Shown piece after piece: positions 15,315 to 24,685 of a stretch of 64,000 bases of DNA (positions within the stretch are counted from its first letter, which is position 1; every line of letters starts with the position of its first letter). The notes beneath the pieces were generated by a model, which was not told where the DNA came from, did not search any database, and was given only the letters and a program-made list of their open reading frames with translations. Position numbers and translations under genes: made by a program. Source of the stretch: DTU053 sp012520115 (lineage in GTDB: Bacteria > Bacillota > Clostridia > Oscillospirales > Acutalibacteraceae); contig JBMNNB010000003.1 of the NCBI GenBank assembly GCA_050953725.1, forward strand, positions 186,001-250,000. The letters are read 5' to 3'.

Positions 15315-16670
15315 GTGAAACACTACTATCGAACAAGACGGGGCAGAATTAGAATAATCTCCTTCCTTGTGTCGCTTGTGCTGGCTCTTTCAATCTGGGG
15401 CGGCACTGAGACATATAAAAGACGCAATTACCAGCAGCTTGTTAAAATATCTCAGGAGCGTGCTCTTTCGGAGCTCGGTGACTATATATCGAATATCACA
15501 CTCTCACTTCAGAAGGGCATGTATGCCAACACTCCGCCGATGATTGCGAATCTCTCCTCCTCACTCTGGAGAGAGGCGACAGGCGCAAAGACGAGCCTTT
15601 CACAGCTTGAAAGCGGCGGAAACGAGCTATACAACACCTACAAATTCCTGTCTCAGGTCGGCGAGTTCACCATGGCCTTAAACCGCAAGGTTGCCGCCGA
15701 CGAGCAGATATCCGAAGAGGAGCGAAAGCAGCTTGACGAGCTTTTAAAGTTCGCCAAATCTCTTTCCGACCAGATAAACTATATGCAGTCCATGTATGAA
15801 AACGACGCTTTGTCCTTTGACGCAAAAAAGCAGGGGCTTCTGCTCTCCGACACTGCGGACCAGCAGAAACTGAGCTATATTGAGGGTATAGGCAATGCGG
15901 AACAGACATTGACGGACTATCCTACCCTTTTGTATGACGGCCCCTTCTCGGATAATATCGACCAGAAGGAGTCGGCTCTCTTGAAAACAGCAGACCCCGT
16001 TTCAAGGGAGGATGCAAGGAAGATTGCAGCTTCCTTCTGCGGAGTTGACCCCTCTCAGGTGGCTGACGCAGGCGATGAGGAAGGCAAGATGCCCGCATAC
16101 CTTTTCTCCGTAGACCAGAAGACCATAAACATCACTAAGAACGGCGGCTTTGTGGCCTATATGCTCTGCGGCGATTTTGCCGGCGAGGAAAAGCTTGACC
16201 AGCGTCAGGCCGTGGAAATCGCAAAAAAGCACCTTGAAAAGCACGGCTATAAGAATATGAAGGAAAGCTATTTTGCAACCGACGACGGCATCTGCACCAT
16301 TAACTTCGCCTTCGTGGATAACGACATTGTCTGCTATCCCGATTTAATAAAGGTCAACGTGTCCCTTGATACAGGCCAGGTCTGCGGCATTGACGCTCGT
16401 GGATATATTATGAACCACAAGGACAGAAAAATCCCTGAAGATATAGTCAGCGTCGACAAGGCAAGGGAGTCCTTAAACAAGAACCTCATCGTTGAGAACG
16501 CTCAGAAGGCATATATCCCCAAGGCCAACGGCGACGAGGAGCTGACCTACGAATTCTTCTGTAAGGGCAAGGACGGGCAGGACGTTCTGGTCTATATCAA
16601 TGTGGATACACTTGAGGAGTCCGAAATCCTCCTGCTGCTTTATACCGATGGCGGTATCCTGACAAAATAA
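15315..16670 (+). CDS. ypeB: germination protein YpeB
   Basis: YpeB is a spore-membrane protein that stabilises the cortex-lytic enzyme SleB in dormant spores. The 451-residue protein has a short basic N-terminus, one membrane segment (about 13-30), a helical N-terminal domain and PepSY-type domains in the C-terminal half (about 230-445, with repeated DARKIAASFCGVDPSQ and QAVEIAKKHLEKHG-like segments). Translation starts at GTG 15315 with AAGGAG eight bases before. In most spore-formers sleB lies directly upstream in the same operon; here no sleB is present, and the GC-rich island and divergent spoIIR occupy that place. A sigma-G promoter was not identified with certainty. Confidence 0.93.
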   Translation: MKHYYRTRRGRIRIISFLVSLVLALSIWGGTETYKRRNYQQLVKISQERALSELGDYISNITLSLQKGMYANTPPMIANLSSSLWREATGAKTSLSQLESGGNELYNTYKFLSQVGEFTMALNRKVAADEQISEEERKQLDELLKFAKSLSDQINYMQSMYENDALSFDAKKQGLLLSDTADQQKLSYIEGIGNAEQTLTDYPTLLYDGPFSDNIDQKESALLKTADPVSREDARKIAASFCGVDPSQVADAGDEEGKMPAYLFSVDQKTINITKNGGFVAYMLCGDFAGEEKLDQRQAVEIAKKHLEKHGYKNMKESYFATDDGICTINFAFVDNDIVCYPDLIKVNVSLDTGQVCGIDARGYIMNHKDRKIPEDIVSVDKARESLNKNLIVENAQKAYIPKANGDEELTYEFFCKGKDGQDVLVYINVDTLEESEILLLLYTDGGILTK

Positions 16671-16789
16671 AACCTCCGCACACGTTTTGCAGAGGCTCGA
16701 AAAAAGTATAATCGTGTCCTTTAAGGGAATACTGTCATGGGATTAAATTTGCCCCCTTATTCACAGAAATTGAAAGGAAGACAATCACC

Positions 16790-17044
16790 ATGAAAAAGAC
16801 AATAGTGTTGCTTTGTGTCGCTCTGATTGCCTTTGCCGTGCTCTTTACCGCATGCAATAAAGGCAAGGATATGAACAACATGACATCGGGCGCAAACACT
16901 ACGACCACAAAGGCAGCCGGTGAAATGACCACTGCCAACGAGACCACCTCTGAAGGCGCTCTCGAAAGCAAGGCGGAAGAAGTCGGCACCACTATAAAAG
17001 AAAACCTTGAGAGTATCGGTGAAGATATTTCCTCTATGGTTTAA
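16790..17044 (+). CDS. small Thr/Glu-rich lipoprotein
   Basis: This 84-residue protein has a lipoprotein signal: basic MKK, a hydrophobic core, and lipobox LFTAC with Cys22. The mature part is short, low in complexity and rich in threonine and glutamate (TTTTKAAGEMTTANETTSEG), then a helical tail. It is likely attached to the outer face of the membrane. AAAGGA lies about a dozen bases before the ATG. It follows ypeB by 119 bases and precedes a shared terminator. No function is known; the position suggests, but does not show, a spore or envelope role. Confidence 0.7.
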   Translation: MKKTIVLLCVALIAFAVLFTACNKGKDMNNMTSGANTTTTKAAGEMTTANETTSEGALESKAEEVGTTIKENLESIGEDISSMV

Positions 17045-17080
17045 ACAAAAGGCTGAAAAGCTGTTACGGCATACAAAGAA

Positions 17081-17120
17081 GCCTCCCGAAAGACATTAGC
17101 TTACGGGAGGCATATATATT
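17081..17120. terminator. shared terminator between lipoprotein and CAP gene
   Basis: GCCTCCCG (17081-17088) pairs with CGGGAGGC (17104-17111) over a 15-base loop. AT-rich sequence follows on the plus side and TTCTTTG on the minus side, so it may serve both convergent genes. Confidence 0.65.
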
Positions 17121-17128
17121 TTATCTTA

Positions 17129-19085
17129 TTATCTGTATGGGGCTGCAAAAATCTGAGTCCAGTATGTATCGTAATCTGTTATCGTTTCATCCGTAAATCC
17201 GACGCCGATTGATGTGAACTCAGGTCTGAGGATATTCGCTCTGTGATCCCGGTGAATTCATCCAGGCGTCAACCACATCCTGAGGCGTTTCTTGGCCTGC
17301 GGCTATATTCTCGCCAGCCCATTTGTATCTGATACCTCTTTCCTGCATTAATTCGAAGGCTATTCCGTCGCCGTATTCGTTGCCGTACTTATCCACGTGG
17401 TAGTGGCTGAAGGGCAGACCGTTTGCCATATCTATTGACCGCTGACGGGCGATTTCGGTCAGCTCGTAGCTTATTTCAAGGGGCGGAAGGCCTTCCTTTG
17501 CTCTTTCAATATTGACAAGCCTTACTACCTCATACTCAAAATAGCTTAAATCTTCATACTGCTTTGAGGGCTTGTCGAAGTATTTTGAAGGTCCGTCGTT
17601 GTTATTATTGTTTGAGCCCGGTTTAGGCTTGTACAGGTCGCAGTCGTACACAAATCTTTGTGTGCCGGGGTGTTTGTCAAGCCTTGCGGCACAGCGCAAT
17701 ACGATTCTTGCGTCCGCAGCGTTCACTTTTTCGTCGTCGTTAAGGTCAAGAACATTTATGAGGGTACCCTTGTAATTGTCGAGCTTTGCTGCGAATCTGA
17801 GAATTATCCTTGCGTCCGCAGCGTCCACCTTTCCGTTGGCATCTGCGTCGCCTACTTCATATAAGCAGCCCTCCTCAAAGGCGCCCGAAGCGGCGAGAAC
17901 CTGCTCATCGGATGCAAAGGACCCCGAAGAAGGTTCTTCGGAGCCGTTATTTTCCTCTGTTTCTGCATTCTGCCGTGCGGTAGGGATAAGCTTATACTCA
18001 ATTGTGTCAAGTTTCGCCGCATGACGTAACAGCAGTCTTGCGTCCGCTGCGTTCAGCTTACCGTCGCCGTTAATGTCACCTGCTAAGACCTGAATGTCGC
18101 TGGGGTTAAACAGCTTTGCGGCGGCTCTTAATGCCACTCTTGCGTCGCCTGCGTCAATCTTCTCGTCGCTGTTCAATTCTCCGAAAAGAAGCGGGTTCCA
18201 GTTGAAGTTTTTATATTCCGCCTCGACAATATAGATTGACTGGTCAAAGAACTCCACTTCACTGAAATCTATAAATTCAAAGCTGTCCTTAAAGGAGTCG
18301 AGAAGACCGAGATTGATTTCGTAATGGGTCTTATAATAGATAAGCTGTCCCTGTGCGTTCACCCTGCACTCGGCATAGGCGTTCTGATATTTCAGCACGG
18401 CCTTATCAATATCGAAGTCGGGAATAATGGTTTTTACAAAGGTTTCGAGCTTGTCGGTATTGACCAGATCGAAAACCCTGCCCATTGCAGATTCCTTGGT
18501 GGGGTTGATTTCGTCGTTTATACTTATTTTAATGGAATATGCGCCGGAGTACTCCGGGATGAAATCATAGGAGCCTATGTCGGCTGTCGTGAGTGCGGAG
18601 ACGTAAGGCTCGCCCGAAACGGAGACGATACTGTCGCAGTCGGTGCCCTTGAATATCAAATCGGTCTTTTCCTCGGACGAATTCTTTAAAAGCACCGAGC
18701 CTGTGGCGGTTTCAAAAGTCTGCTTTAATTCATCGAGATTTAAGCCCGTAGCGGCCTCAATCAATGCCTTAAACGGACCGAGCTTGTCCATATTGCCGGC
18801 CAGAAATGAGGACAGAATGCCGATTGAGTCGATAATATTGTAAGCCTTACCTATTATTTCGGCGACCTGTTCCGAATCAGTTCCGGTAATTCCCTGACTT
18901 TTGTTCATCTCAAAGGCGGGGCGTTGCTCTTTTATGGGATTGACGCTGTTATTGAAAAGTTCCGCAATACCTTCAATACCCGGGTCGGGCATATATGCGG
19001 CTGCCGCACCGATGCCGAAAAGCATGCTCAGAATAAGGGTCAGGGCAATAAGGCTTAATATTCTATGTTTTAACGTCCTTTTCAT
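17129..19085 (-). CDS. secreted dockerin-repeat CAP-domain protein, frameshifted in the CAP domain
   Basis: The protein has a signal peptide (about 1-30), a unique region of about 270 residues, and four dockerin-type calcium-binding half-repeats (about 301-325, 335-358, 412-435, 446-469; e.g. DINGDGKLNAADARLLLRHA). A linker and a C-terminal CAP/SCP domain follow from about 513 (FEYEVVRLVNIERAKEG). The continuous frame stops at 17220 with a non-family tail. If one base (17246 on the plus strand) is skipped, the minus-strand frame continues SPGHRANILRPEFTSIGVGF to a stop at 17129, restoring the conserved CAP motif and 38 residues. This is either a real frameshift mutation or a base error. CAP proteins of this kind are secreted; the dockerin repeats suggest surface-complex binding. 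Confidence 0.88.
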
Positions 19086-19246
19086 TTAAAGCACCCCGAT
19101 ATGTATATAAAAACTTAAAATTCCGCTTGTATTTACTCTTTTTTATAAAATAGCATAAAAAAAGCGAAAATGCAAAGCAAAGTTTTTAGAAAAAGCGCTA
19201 AAAATTACTTTTTGCTGCTTTTGGATGTTAAATACAATTAAAATCC

Positions 19247-19275
19247 TTGTTAAACATCTATTAATATGCTAAAAT
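19247..19275 (+). promoter_or_regulatory. promoter of the DUF3267 gene
   Basis: TTGTTA (19247-19252), a 17-bp spacer and TAAAAT (19270-19275), about 35 bases before the gene. Confidence 0.6.
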
Positions 19276-19311
19276 ACAGGGGAAGTTTAAATCGGCGGCA
19301 GTGGAGTTCTT

Positions 19312-19911
19312 ATGAAGCTTGAATACAGAGGGATGATAAAGAATATTGAAGATTTGCCTAAGGCCAACCTTCCCGATAATGCGGTGAAGTTCAAAGAGCC
19401 TCAGACTCTCTCGCAGGTAAATCTTGCAGCTGCGCTTTATATGGTTCCGCTTGCGATTTTTATAGTAATAACCGTCGCTCTGGGCGTTGTTTACGGCGGC
19501 AAGAGCAATCCCCTTGACGCGCCGCTCTTGCCGGGCATACTGCTTGCCCTTGCGGCTGTCTTACCCCATGAGCTGCTTCACGCAGTGTGCTTCGGCAAAG
19601 GGGCTGTCGTCGGCCTTTATTTTGCGCCGAAGGAGCTTATGGCCTTTGTCTACTGCGACGCTCCCGTAACTAAATTGAAGTTTATACTTTTAAGCCTTTG
19701 TCCCAACATAATCCTCGGATGGATTCCTTTTATACTTTGGTTTATTCTGCCCGACCTCGGCCAAAAGGGCAGCACCATGCTTATCTTTTCGGTATTCTCT
19801 ATTATGATGGGCTCGGGGGACTATATGAATGTGATGAACGCTCTAAGGCAGATGCCTAAGGGCAGCTATCAGCAGCTTTCGGGCATGCATTCTTACTGGT
19901 ACATGCCCTGA
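19312..19911 (+). CDS. DUF3267 membrane protein with HExxH motif
   Basis: This 199-residue membrane protein has four hydrophobic segments (about 38-61, 71-86, 118-143, 150-172). LPHELLHAVCFG contains HELLH at 86-90, the zinc-metalloprotease signature seen in the DUF3267 family and related to site-2-protease-like folds. The substrate and even peptidase activity are unproven for the family. GGAG lies seven bases before the ATG, and a promoter is at 19247-19275. The gene stands alone: the flanking genes are a minus-strand CAP protein and a Gfo/Idh oxidoreductase about 105 bases downstream. Confidence 0.85.
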   Translation: MKLEYRGMIKNIEDLPKANLPDNAVKFKEPQTLSQVNLAAALYMVPLAIFIVITVALGVVYGGKSNPLDAPLLPGILLALAAVLPHELLHAVCFGKGAVVGLYFAPKELMAFVYCDAPVTKLKFILLSLCPNIILGWIPFILWFILPDLGQKGSTMLIFSVFSIMMGSGDYMNVMNALRQMPKGSYQQLSGMHSYWYMP

Positions 19912-20015
19912 AATCAAGGCAATTATGTGCTTGTCCGCACGGATACACAACCCTTAACCTTACCGGAGGCGGCCTGCACTTTTGGCATAAACAAACCTAA
20001 CGGAGGTATTAAACA

Positions 20016-21167
20016 ATGGCAGACAACATTCTTGATCGTTATGAAGGCGTGTTCACCGATGAACAGAAAGTCGATGCGGACCGCAAAATTAAGGTAGGCA
20101 TTATCGGATGCGGCTGGATTGCAGAGGCTCACTTGAAGAGCTATCTCAAATGCCCTGATGTTGAGATAGTCGCAGGCGCAGACCTTATTCCCGGCAAGGC
20201 GGAGAAATTCTTTAAGGACAACGGTATTGAAAATGTACGTTGCTACCTGAATCATAAAGAGATCATTGACAACGAAGAGCTTGATGCCGTAAGCGTTTGC
20301 ACCTACAACGCAACCCATGCAGAGTGTACGATTTATGCTCTTGAGCACGGCGTAAACGTTCTGCTTGAAAAGCCCATGTGCGTCACTCTCGAAGAGGCTG
20401 TCGAAATCCGCAAGGCAGAGAAAAAGTCCGGCAAGGTCCTTTCAATCGGCTTCCAGCCCCGCTTTGACGAGAACATGAAGATGGTTAAGAGAATCGTTCA
20501 GTCCGGCGAGCTTGGCGAGATTTATTACATTCAGACCGGCGGCGGCCGCAGAAGAGGCATTCCGACCCCCTACGGCACCAGCTTTATCGAGAAGGATACC
20601 GCAGGCATCGGCGCAATGGGCGACATCGGCTGCTACTCCCTTGATATGGTTCTGAACGCTATCGGCTATCCGAAGCCCCTGACCGTTACCGGCTATACTT
20701 CAGACTTCTTCGGCAAGAATCCCAAGTACATGCCCAAGAAGGAATATGCCGATGTATTCGGCGTTGACGACTTCGCAGCAGGCTTTATCCGTCTTGAGGG
20801 CGGCATAATCCTTGACTTCCGTATCTCATGGGCTATGCACCTTGATACCCCCGGCGATACTATAATCCTCGGTAAGGACGCAGGCTTAAGAATCCCGTCA
20901 ACAGACTGCTGGAACGGCAGCATCGGCGGCCCGCTCAAGATTTATCATGACGTTGCAGGCGAGCGTGTTGAAACCGTTCTTCCGATGGCTAAGAACAAGG
21001 GCGACAATTTCGATAAGAAAATCCGCTCCTTCGTCGACGCCGTTAAGTACAACCTTCCCGCTCCCGTTCCCTCACACGAGATTATCTACAACCAGGCTAT
21101 TATCGACGGTATTGTCAAGTCCGCAAAGCTCGGACGTGAAATCGAAATCGAGATTCCCGAAATATAA
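20016..21167 (+). CDS. Gfo/Idh/MocA family oxidoreductase
   Basis: This NAD(P)-dependent oxidoreductase of 383 residues has an N-terminal Rossmann fold (KVGIIGCGWIAEAH, about 26-39) and the family's catalytic EKP motif (EKPMCVTLEEA, 118-120). A C-terminal beta-sheet substrate domain (GQFR-like region IGFQPRFDENM then GGGRRRGIPTPYGTSF) follows. Members act on sugars, inositols or their amino and keto derivatives; the substrate cannot be told here. CGGAGG precedes the ATG. It is followed by a strong terminator and so is transcribed alone or with the preceding DUF3267 gene. Confidence 0.92.
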   Translation: MADNILDRYEGVFTDEQKVDADRKIKVGIIGCGWIAEAHLKSYLKCPDVEIVAGADLIPGKAEKFFKDNGIENVRCYLNHKEIIDNEELDAVSVCTYNATHAECTIYALEHGVNVLLEKPMCVTLEEAVEIRKAEKKSGKVLSIGFQPRFDENMKMVKRIVQSGELGEIYYIQTGGGRRRGIPTPYGTSFIEKDTAGIGAMGDIGCYSLDMVLNAIGYPKPLTVTGYTSDFFGKNPKYMPKKEYADVFGVDDFAAGFIRLEGGIILDFRISWAMHLDTPGDTIILGKDAGLRIPSTDCWNGSIGGPLKIYHDVAGERVETVLPMAKNKGDNFDKKIRSFVDAVKYNLPAPVPSHEIIYNQAIIDGIVKSAKLGREIEIEIPEI

Positions 21168-21175
21168 CAGTCAAA

Positions 21176-21205
21176 GGCGCCGCTTATTAAGCGGCGCCTG
21201 TATTT
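21176..21205 (+). terminator. terminator after the Gfo/Idh gene
   Basis: GGCGCCGCTT / AAGCGGCGCC (21176-21185 and 21189-21198) with an ATT loop, followed by TGTATTTTC. Confidence 0.75.
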
Positions 21206-21579
21206 TCAGCTATGCGGTCGGGTTATGCTTGCACTTACCTTATCCTCTTGATTTCGGCTCTTTCTGCATTTTAAGTGCTTTTAAGGGCGGGTTTTAATTC
21301 TTTTTTGTATTTTTATGCTTTTTCTATTTTTTCCTGTAAGACGGCACTTTTTGAAAAGCGGCTTAAAAACGTCAGATTTTGTTGAAATATCGGGCTTTCT
21401 GCCAAAATATTAACAAAGTCAACTTAATGTATACATATTGACGAAACCATTTTTGTTGGTTATAATTGGTAATAACTTGTAAATTTTTTCGTTTGCTACA
21501 GCATTTTTATCCGATTGACAAGGTTTATCGAAATTCAGCTTTTTCGCAATAAAAACAGTATGTTTTTGGAGTGTTTGAA
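21206..21579. other. AT-rich intergenic stretch upstream of the HTH gene
   Basis: No gene is seen. It holds the promoter at 21438-21466 and a leader of about 105 bases; a second TTGACA occurs at 21515-21520 without a good -10 box. Confidence 0.6.
21438..21466 (+). promoter_or_regulatory. sigma-A promoter of the HTH gene
   Basis: TTGACG (21438-21443), a 17-bp spacer and TATAAT (21461-21466). Confidence 0.75.
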
Positions 21580-22008
21580 TTGTCAAATATAAAGAAGTGC
21601 ACAAGGCAACAGATTGAAGAAATCGAAAAAGCCATGAAAAGCACGAAATCAAAAAACGAATACAGGCGTCTGCAATGTCTGCTTTTGAGGATTCAGCAGA
21701 AAATGCCCCTTCAGCAGGTGTCCGAAATCGTCGGCTTTAACAAGTGCTATATCAGCAAGCTGCTCTCGCTGTATCTGGAGAACGGCCTTGATGCCATTGT
21801 GGACAAGCCCATGGGCGGCAACCGCCGCAATATGACCTTTGAGGAGGAGGAAGAATTCTTAAAGCCCTTCCTTGAAAGGCGCAACAACGGCGAGAATGTG
21901 ACCGCCGCAGAGATTCTGCAGCATTACAGGGAGGTCACTGGCACCAATTCCGCTTCCTCTACGATTTACAGGCTGCTTGAAAGGCACAACTGGAAAAAGT
22001 CAGGCTGA
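21580..22008 (+). CDS. stand-alone helix-turn-helix protein related to IS630/Tc1-type transposase N-termini
   Basis: This protein of 142 residues has two helix-turn-helix-like segments. The first (about 44-75, MPLQQVSEIVGFNKCYISKL) resembles the N-terminal HTH of IS630/Tc1-mariner transposases. The second (about 105-135, VTAAEILQHYREVTG...STIYRLLERH) resembles the winged helix that follows it. There is no DDE catalytic domain and the frame ends cleanly before a terminator, so this is a DNA-binding protein and not a whole transposase. No inverted repeats were seen around it. GGAG at 21568-21571 favours the TTG start at 21580 (eight bases away) over the in-frame GTG at 21571, which overlaps the site. 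It could be a domesticated regulator; its target is unknown. Confidence 0.75.
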   Translation: MSNIKKCTRQQIEEIEKAMKSTKSKNEYRRLQCLLLRIQQKMPLQQVSEIVGFNKCYISKLLSLYLENGLDAIVDKPMGGNRRNMTFEEEEEFLKPFLERRNNGENVTAAEILQHYREVTGTNSASSTIYRLLERHNWKKSG

Positions 22009-22045
22009 TGCTTTCGGATTAAAATGAAATATACCGCTATCAATG

Positions 22046-22090
22046 CCGTATTGTCAGGACTCTCCTTCTGACAGTATGGCTTTTTGTTTT
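22046..22090 (+). terminator. terminator after the HTH gene
   Basis: The stem CCGTATTGTCAG / CTGACAGTATGG (22046-22079, with two wobble pairs) is followed by TTTTTGTTTTG. Confidence 0.8.
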
Positions 22091-22209
22091 GTCCGATGGC
22101 TAATATCTATTGATTTTGTGGCGGCGTTACGGCTTAAAAGCTGCGGTCGGGGGTATTAATACTTTTTTGCAAATTTGCTTAAAATATGGAAAATTTCTTC
22201 TATTTTATG

Positions 22210-22238
22210 TTGAAATTACTTAAATGAATCAGTATAAT
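22210..22238 (+). promoter_or_regulatory. sigma-A promoter of the reductase/aconitase X operon
   Basis: TTGAAA (22210-22215), a 17-bp spacer and TATAAT (22233-22238). The start point near 22245 leaves a leader of about 105 bases, and shows that the longer open frame from 22224 is not the real gene start. Confidence 0.75.
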
Positions 22239-22349
22239 AGTACTGAATGTGAAAAAAATAACGAGAATTTGGGAGCAACAAGGAAAACCATTGATTCGCA
22301 GCAAATTATCTTTGCAAAACAGCAAAAGATGAATTTAGGAGGAGCTAAC

Positions 22350-24617
22350 ATGACGCATGAAGAAAGGCTGAAACAGCTATCGGCGGATTTCGGCGACTGG
22401 TGGAAGAAGGGTTATGAGATTCCCGAAATGACCAATAACCTCTACCCTTACGAAAAGCTATTCTCGCCCATCAGGGTAAACAGCATCACAATCAAAAACA
22501 GGCTTGTCATGGGCCCCATGGGCAACATCAGCATGTGCGAGGAGACAGGCCGTCCCAACGACAAGATGCTGAAGTACTTTGAGGAGAGGGCAAAGGGAGG
22601 CGTAGGTCTGATTACGACCGGCCTCATCCCAGTTTCCTACGGAATCGACAAATCCTTAATCGAGCTCGGAGAGCTTACATACTTCCCGAGAATCGACCGT
22701 TCAAGAACCGTCTTTGCAGGCTGGAGGGACTTAGCAGCTATGTGCCACTCCCACGGCAGCAAGATTTTCATTCAGCTCACTCCCGGACTCGGCAGGGTCG
22801 GTAATCCCCAGTGTCTTGTCAATCAGAAGAAGTTCCCCCGCAGCGCATCCTTTAACCCCAACTGGTATATGAAGGATGTGCCGTGCTTAAGGCTGTCCGA
22901 CAGGAGCCTGAGAAAGATTATCAAGCGCATAGGTCAGGGCTCTGCCGACGCTAAGGCCGCAAACCTTGACGGCGTATATCTGCACGGCCATGAGGGCTAT
23001 CTCTTGGAGCAGTGCACCAACACCGCCTACAACCGCAGAAAGCTCGGCAGATACAGCAATTATCAGAACTTCGGCCTTGATATGATAAGGGAAATCAGGC
23101 GCAGGGTCGGCGACAACTACCCGATTATGTACCGCATTGATTTAAGCCTTATGCTTAATCATACATACAAGGACAAAATGAACACGGTATCGCCCTTAAA
23201 GAAGTTCAAGAACGAGAGAACAGCCTTGCAGACTCTTGATTATATGAAGAATCTTGTTGAGGCCGGCGTTGACATGTTCGACGTGGACTTAGGCAGCTAC
23301 GACAACTGGTGGCTCCCCCACCCGCCCGGCTCAATGCCTCCCGGCTGCTTCCTTGAGGTTGCCAAGATGGTAAAGGATTTCTTTAAGGAGAACAATATTC
23401 TGTCTAACAAGGGCCTTGAGGTGCCTGTGGTTGCCGTCGGCAAGCTGGGTTATCCGGACCTTGCGGAGAAGGCTCTGAGGGATGAGAAGTGCGACATGGT
23501 TATGCTCGCACGTCCGCTTCTGGCTGACCCCGAATGGTGCAACAAGGCTTATGCGGGCAAGACAAAGGACATTATTCCCTGCATAGGCTGTCAGGAGGGC
23601 TGCATTAACGAGTTCGTTGAGGGCGGCCACCCGCAGTGCGCCGTGAACCCCCGCACCGCCTTTGAGGATGAGTACTCGAAGGAAATCCCGAAGGCAGAGG
23701 TACAGAAGAATGTAGCCGTTATCGGCGCAGGCCCTGCAGGTGTTACCGCCTCAGGCGTGCTGCTTGAGAGGGGTCACAGGGTCACAATGTTTGAAAAGGA
23801 GGGTGTCATAGGCGGCAATATCGTCCCCGGCAGCTTCCCGAAAATCAAATATGAGATAAAGAACTATCTTGCATATCTGAATCACTGTGTTGATAAGTAT
23901 AAAGAGAATCCGAATTTCGAGTTAAAGCTTAATTCCGCTCCTACGGCGGCAGAGCTTAAAGAGGCGGGCTTCGACGTAATCATCATAGCAAGCGGCTCAA
24001 GACAGACCCGTCCTCCCGTCAAGGGCATTGACAAGAAGAATGTTTACAATGCCGTTGACATTCTGAAGAACCCCGACTTAATCAAGGACGCTAAGAAGGT
24101 TGTCGTCATAGGCGGCGGCGTTGTCGGTGCGGAGACAGCTTACTTCTTAAAGTATGAGCACGACAAGGAAGATGTTAAGGTCGTGGAGATGGATAAGTAC
24201 ATCATGAACCACACCTGCACCGCAAACCGTGGTCATATCATCCACTACCTTGAAGAGGCGGGCGTTGAGCTTCTCAACTGCACCACGCTTTTAGAGGTGC
24301 TGGACAACGGCGTAAAGGTTCGCAGGAACAGGCATAAGAACATACCGAACCCCTATGTCACATGGGCGCCCATTCTGCCCGAGAACGTAGAAAACCCGAT
24401 GGATATGCTCCACAAGATAAAGGACGAATTTGAGGAGAGAGTCCTTGAAGCTGACGCAGTGGTACTCGCAACGGGCGTTAAGAGCGCCGACGAGCTGTTC
24501 TACGAGTGCCAGAGTACCTTTGCCGCTCCCGAAATCTATAATATCGGCGACAGCTTTAAGGCGGCCAAGATATTCGAGGCCACAAGGAGCGCATACCGAA
24601 AGGCACGCAATATCTGA
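22350..24617 (+). CDS. Fe-S flavin oxidoreductase, enoate / 2,4-dienoyl-CoA reductase (BaiCD) family
   Basis: This 755-residue enzyme has three parts. An old-yellow-enzyme TIM barrel for FMN occupies about 25-385 (PIRVNSITIKNRLVMGPMGN, later VVAVGKLG and MVMLARPLLADPEW). Next is a [4Fe-4S] motif C-x2-C-x3-C-x11-C at about 411-430. A FAD/NAD(P)H domain completes it, with VAVIGAGPAGVTASG near 455 and a second Rossmann motif VVVIGGGVVGAETA near 584. This architecture reduces carbon-carbon double bonds conjugated to a carboxyl or thioester. It is about 90 residues longer than typical members. GGAGGAG precedes the ATG at 22350. Aconitase X genes follow in the same direction, suggesting that the reductase acts on the product of that dehydratase; the substrate is unknown. 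Confidence 0.88.
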   Translation: MTHEERLKQLSADFGDWWKKGYEIPEMTNNLYPYEKLFSPIRVNSITIKNRLVMGPMGNISMCEETGRPNDKMLKYFEERAKGGVGLITTGLIPVSYGIDKSLIELGELTYFPRIDRSRTVFAGWRDLAAMCHSHGSKIFIQLTPGLGRVGNPQCLVNQKKFPRSASFNPNWYMKDVPCLRLSDRSLRKIIKRIGQGSADAKAANLDGVYLHGHEGYLLEQCTNTAYNRRKLGRYSNYQNFGLDMIREIRRRVGDNYPIMYRIDLSLMLNHTYKDKMNTVSPLKKFKNERTALQTLDYMKNLVEAGVDMFDVDLGSYDNWWLPHPPGSMPPGCFLEVAKMVKDFFKENNILSNKGLEVPVVAVGKLGYPDLAEKALRDEKCDMVMLARPLLADPEWCNKAYAGKTKDIIPCIGCQEGCINEFVEGGHPQCAVNPRTAFEDEYSKEIPKAEVQKNVAVIGAGPAGVTASGVLLERGHRVTMFEKEGVIGGNIVPGSFPKIKYEIKNYLAYLNHCVDKYKENPNFELKLNSAPTAAELKEAGFDVIIIASGSRQTRPPVKGIDKKNVYNAVDILKNPDLIKDAKKVVVIGGGVVGAETAYFLKYEHDKEDVKVVEMDKYIMNHTCTANRGHIIHYLEEAGVELLNCTTLLEVLDNGVKVRRNRHKNIPNPYVTWAPILPENVENPMDMLHKIKDEFEERVLEADAVVLATGVKSADELFYECQSTFAAPEIYNIGDSFKAAKIFEATRSAYRKARNI

Positions 24618-24685
24618 TTCTGAGCAAGACCTACATTTTATTATGAAAGGTGGTTTGCATCGCCGCTGTCTGCGGCGGACTCGAT

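Noticed and set aside
21580..22008. Complete IS630-family insertion sequence.
   Set aside because: There is no DDE transposase domain, no terminal inverted repeats and no target duplication; only a DNA-binding protein is present.
22224..22349. 42-residue N-terminal extension of the flavin reductase.
   Set aside because: Its start lies within the promoter region (TATAAT at 22233), and GGAGGAG precedes ATG 22350.
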